A stretch of 25,387 nt of DNA. Origin: Patescibacteria group bacterium (GTDB taxonomy: Bacteria > Patescibacteriota > Gracilibacteria > UBA1369 > JAHJTR01). The notes beneath the pieces were generated by a model that was not told where the DNA came from, did not search any database, and saw only the letters and a program-made list of their open reading frames with translations. The translations under genes were made by a program, and so were the position numbers. Of the stretch, positions 24,344-25,387 are shown one piece after another (the first letter of the stretch is position 1; each line of letters starts with the position of its first letter). The stretch lies in the NCBI GenBank assembly GCA_018829865.1, contig JAHJTR010000127.1, forward strand, positions 1 through 25,387. Direction: 5' to 3'.

Positions 24344-24985
24344 ATGGATTTAGTATTCTTTGGCATGCAGGGTTCAGGTAAAGGAACACAAGGCGCACTT
24401 ATCGCTAAGAAATTTAATCTGAAAGTTTTTGAAACGGGTGGAGAATTAAGAAGATTAGCCAAGGAGGACTCCCCTCTCGGCAAGAAAATAAAAAGCATCA
24501 TCGAAGCAGGCAAATTGGTAGACAACGAAATAGTAATGGAGATCATAGAAAATTTTATGGAGCATCTTGAACCGAACCAAAACGTACTTTTCGACGGAAT
24601 CCCAAGATCGCAAGTACAAGCCAAAAGCTTCAATGAATTACTTGAAAGAAAAGGTCGCATTTTTAAAGGAGTGCTAATCAAAATAACCGAAGAAGTCGCT
24701 TTATCAAGACTATTAACCCGGAGAATTTGCGAAAGCTGCAAAAAAGTTTTCCCCGCTGATTTCACAGCCAACTCTTGCGCCGCATGTAACGGCAATTTGA
24801 TAACAAGAAAAGATGATAACGAAGAAGCCATCAAAACCAGATTGCACGCCTTTACAAGCGAAACATTACCAGTAATTGAAGAATATCAAAAAAATGGTAA
24901 AATGATCGAGGTCGATGGGACAAAAAGAATTGAAGAGGTAGATAAAGAATTACAAATAATTCTCAGTCCCTTGCTTGAGTCCTAA
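24344..24985 (+). CDS. adk: Adenylate kinase, zinc-type long form
   Basis: Adk interconverts ATP and AMP with two ADP in the cytoplasm. From ATG 24344 it is 213 residues. The P-loop is GMQGSGKGTQ (7-16), the AMP-site region is FETGGELRRLAKED, and DGIPRSQVQA replaces the usual DGFPRT. The LID domain carries C129-x2-C132 and C145-x2-C148, a structural zinc site like that of Gram-positive enzymes. An in-frame TTG at 24311 would add 11 residues before the conserved MDLVFFG start and is rejected. It lies 51 nt after secY. Its TAA stop is in the same reading frame as the following map gene. Confidence 0.96.
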   Translation: MDLVFFGMQGSGKGTQGALIAKKFNLKVFETGGELRRLAKEDSPLGKKIKSIIEAGKLVDNEIVMEIIENFMEHLEPNQNVLFDGIPRSQVQAKSFNELLERKGRIFKGVLIKITEEVALSRLLTRRICESCKKVFPADFTANSCAACNGNLITRKDDNEEAIKTRLHAFTSETLPVIEEYQKNGKMIEVDGTKRIEEVDKELQIILSPLLES

Positions 24986-25051
24986 ATATCCATTAATAAA
25001 ACATCGATTACAGATCAAATAATTATAAAAACCCAGCAACAAATTGAATCC

Positions 25052-25387
25052 ATGCGCAAAGGTGGCAAAATTTTGGGCACGATTTTGAATGAATTAAAAA
25101 AAATGCTCGCTCCCGGTATTTCCACAATGGATTTAGAAAAAAAAGCTGAATCACTTTTTCAAAAATTCAACGTTAAGCCCTCATTTAAGGGATATAACGG
25201 TTATCCATATATTTTGTGCACCTCCATCAACAACAATGTAGTGCACACCTTCCCTTCAAATAAGCATATCCTGAATAACGGTGACCTGATCAATGTCGAT
25301 TGCGGTGTTATTTATGGAGGATTACACACCGACAGCGCATTTACAGAAGTTATCGGCAACAAAGGCCATAAAACGATTGAATTTAAA
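25052..25387 (+). CDS. map: Methionine aminopeptidase, type I (3' end outside window; start uncertain)
   Basis: MetAP removes the initiator methionine from new proteins. The frame has QIESMRKGGKILGTILNELK, then PGISTMDLE, PSFKGYNGYPYILCTSINNN and the metal-site strands NGDLINVDCGV and HTDSAF, giving the first two Asp metal ligands. It runs off the window end. Coordinates begin at the first standard start, ATG 25052, but family members usually have about 10-12 residues before this Met (IIKTQQQIES is encoded just upstream). No ATG, GTG or TTG lies between the adk stop and 25052 in this frame, only ATA/ATT codons such as 25019 and 25022. The usual HGIP and HGD motifs read HTFP and HTD. The gene follows adk as in other spc clusters. 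Confidence 0.9.
   Translation, partial: MRKGGKILGTILNELKKMLAPGISTMDLEKKAESLFQKFNVKPSFKGYNGYPYILCTSINNNVVHTFPSNKHILNNGDLINVDCGVIYGGLHTDSAFTEVIGNKGHKTIEFK

Noticed and set aside
24298..24834. Minus-strand reading frame of 178 codons opposite adk
   Set aside because: It mirrors the coding strand of a firmly identified gene and has no family-like content. Similar antisense frames opposite rplN (18749-19249), rplF (20701-21201), rpsH and rpoC were dropped for the same reason.
914..24985. UGA read as glycine (code 25)
   Set aside because: No TGA occurs in frame in any gene here, while code-25 genomes use UGA often; the standard code explains all genes.
1..25387. CRISPR arrays, insertion sequences, long direct repeats, tRNA or rRNA genes
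   Set aside because: I saw no repeated spacers, transposase motifs, terminal inverted repeats or RNA gene signatures; the region is fully occupied by housekeeping genes.

Overview
The window is an AT-rich, almost gap-free chromosomal segment in which every gene lies on the + strand. It carries RNA polymerase, translation-factor and ribosomal-protein genes in the classical rpoBC - str - S10 - spc order. Protein styles (RpoB/RpoC lengths and sequence, zinc-type S14, L24 with a Cys4 knuckle), the absence of rpmD (uL30) between rpsE and rplO, and a VirD4/TraG-like ATPase next door all suggest a member of the Candidate Phyla Radiation (Patescibacteria). I cannot name the lineage from sequence reading alone. 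The genes read through with the standard code: no in-frame UGA interrupts any of them, so the UGA=Gly code of Gracilibacteria/Absconditabacteria is not in use in these genes.

Layout. 2-736: 3' part of a VirD4/TraG-like ATPase. 737-913: the longest gap (177 nt), holding a good promoter and a structured rpoB leader. 914-8966: rpoB, an intercalated ssb, then rpoC. 8967-9048: promoter for the str cluster. 9049-13398: rpsL, rpsG, fusA and tuf, with a separate promoter before tuf. 13429-18702: S10 cluster (rpsJ, rplC, rplD, rplW, rplB, rpsS, rplV, rpsC, rplP, rpmC, rpsQ), with a clear stem-loop in the rpsJ-rplC gap. 18738-24985: spc cluster (rplN, rplX, rplE, rpsN, rpsH, rplF, rplR, rpsE, rplO, secY, adk). 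The window ends inside map. There are no gene-free stretches over 300 nt, and I see no tRNA, rRNA, CRISPR or insertion sequence.

Functionally this is the growth-rate core of the cell: transcription catalysis (RpoB, RpoC), decoding and elongation (S12, S7, EF-G, EF-Tu), ribosome assembly, protein export (SecY), adenylate balance (Adk) and N-terminal Met removal (MetAP).

No new defence, mobile or biosynthetic system is visible. What stands out is the expression grammar and some gene-content oddities. An ssb gene splits rpoB from rpoC. All 30 visible stop codons are TAA. Shine-Dalgarno motifs are almost absent, and U or C usually sits just before AUG. Four promoters share a TAARAT-N3-CTSR pattern that would make rplN leaderless. 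There is no usual start codon for the expected N-terminus of MetAP. Several ribosomal proteins and RpoB carry Lys/Glu-rich tails.
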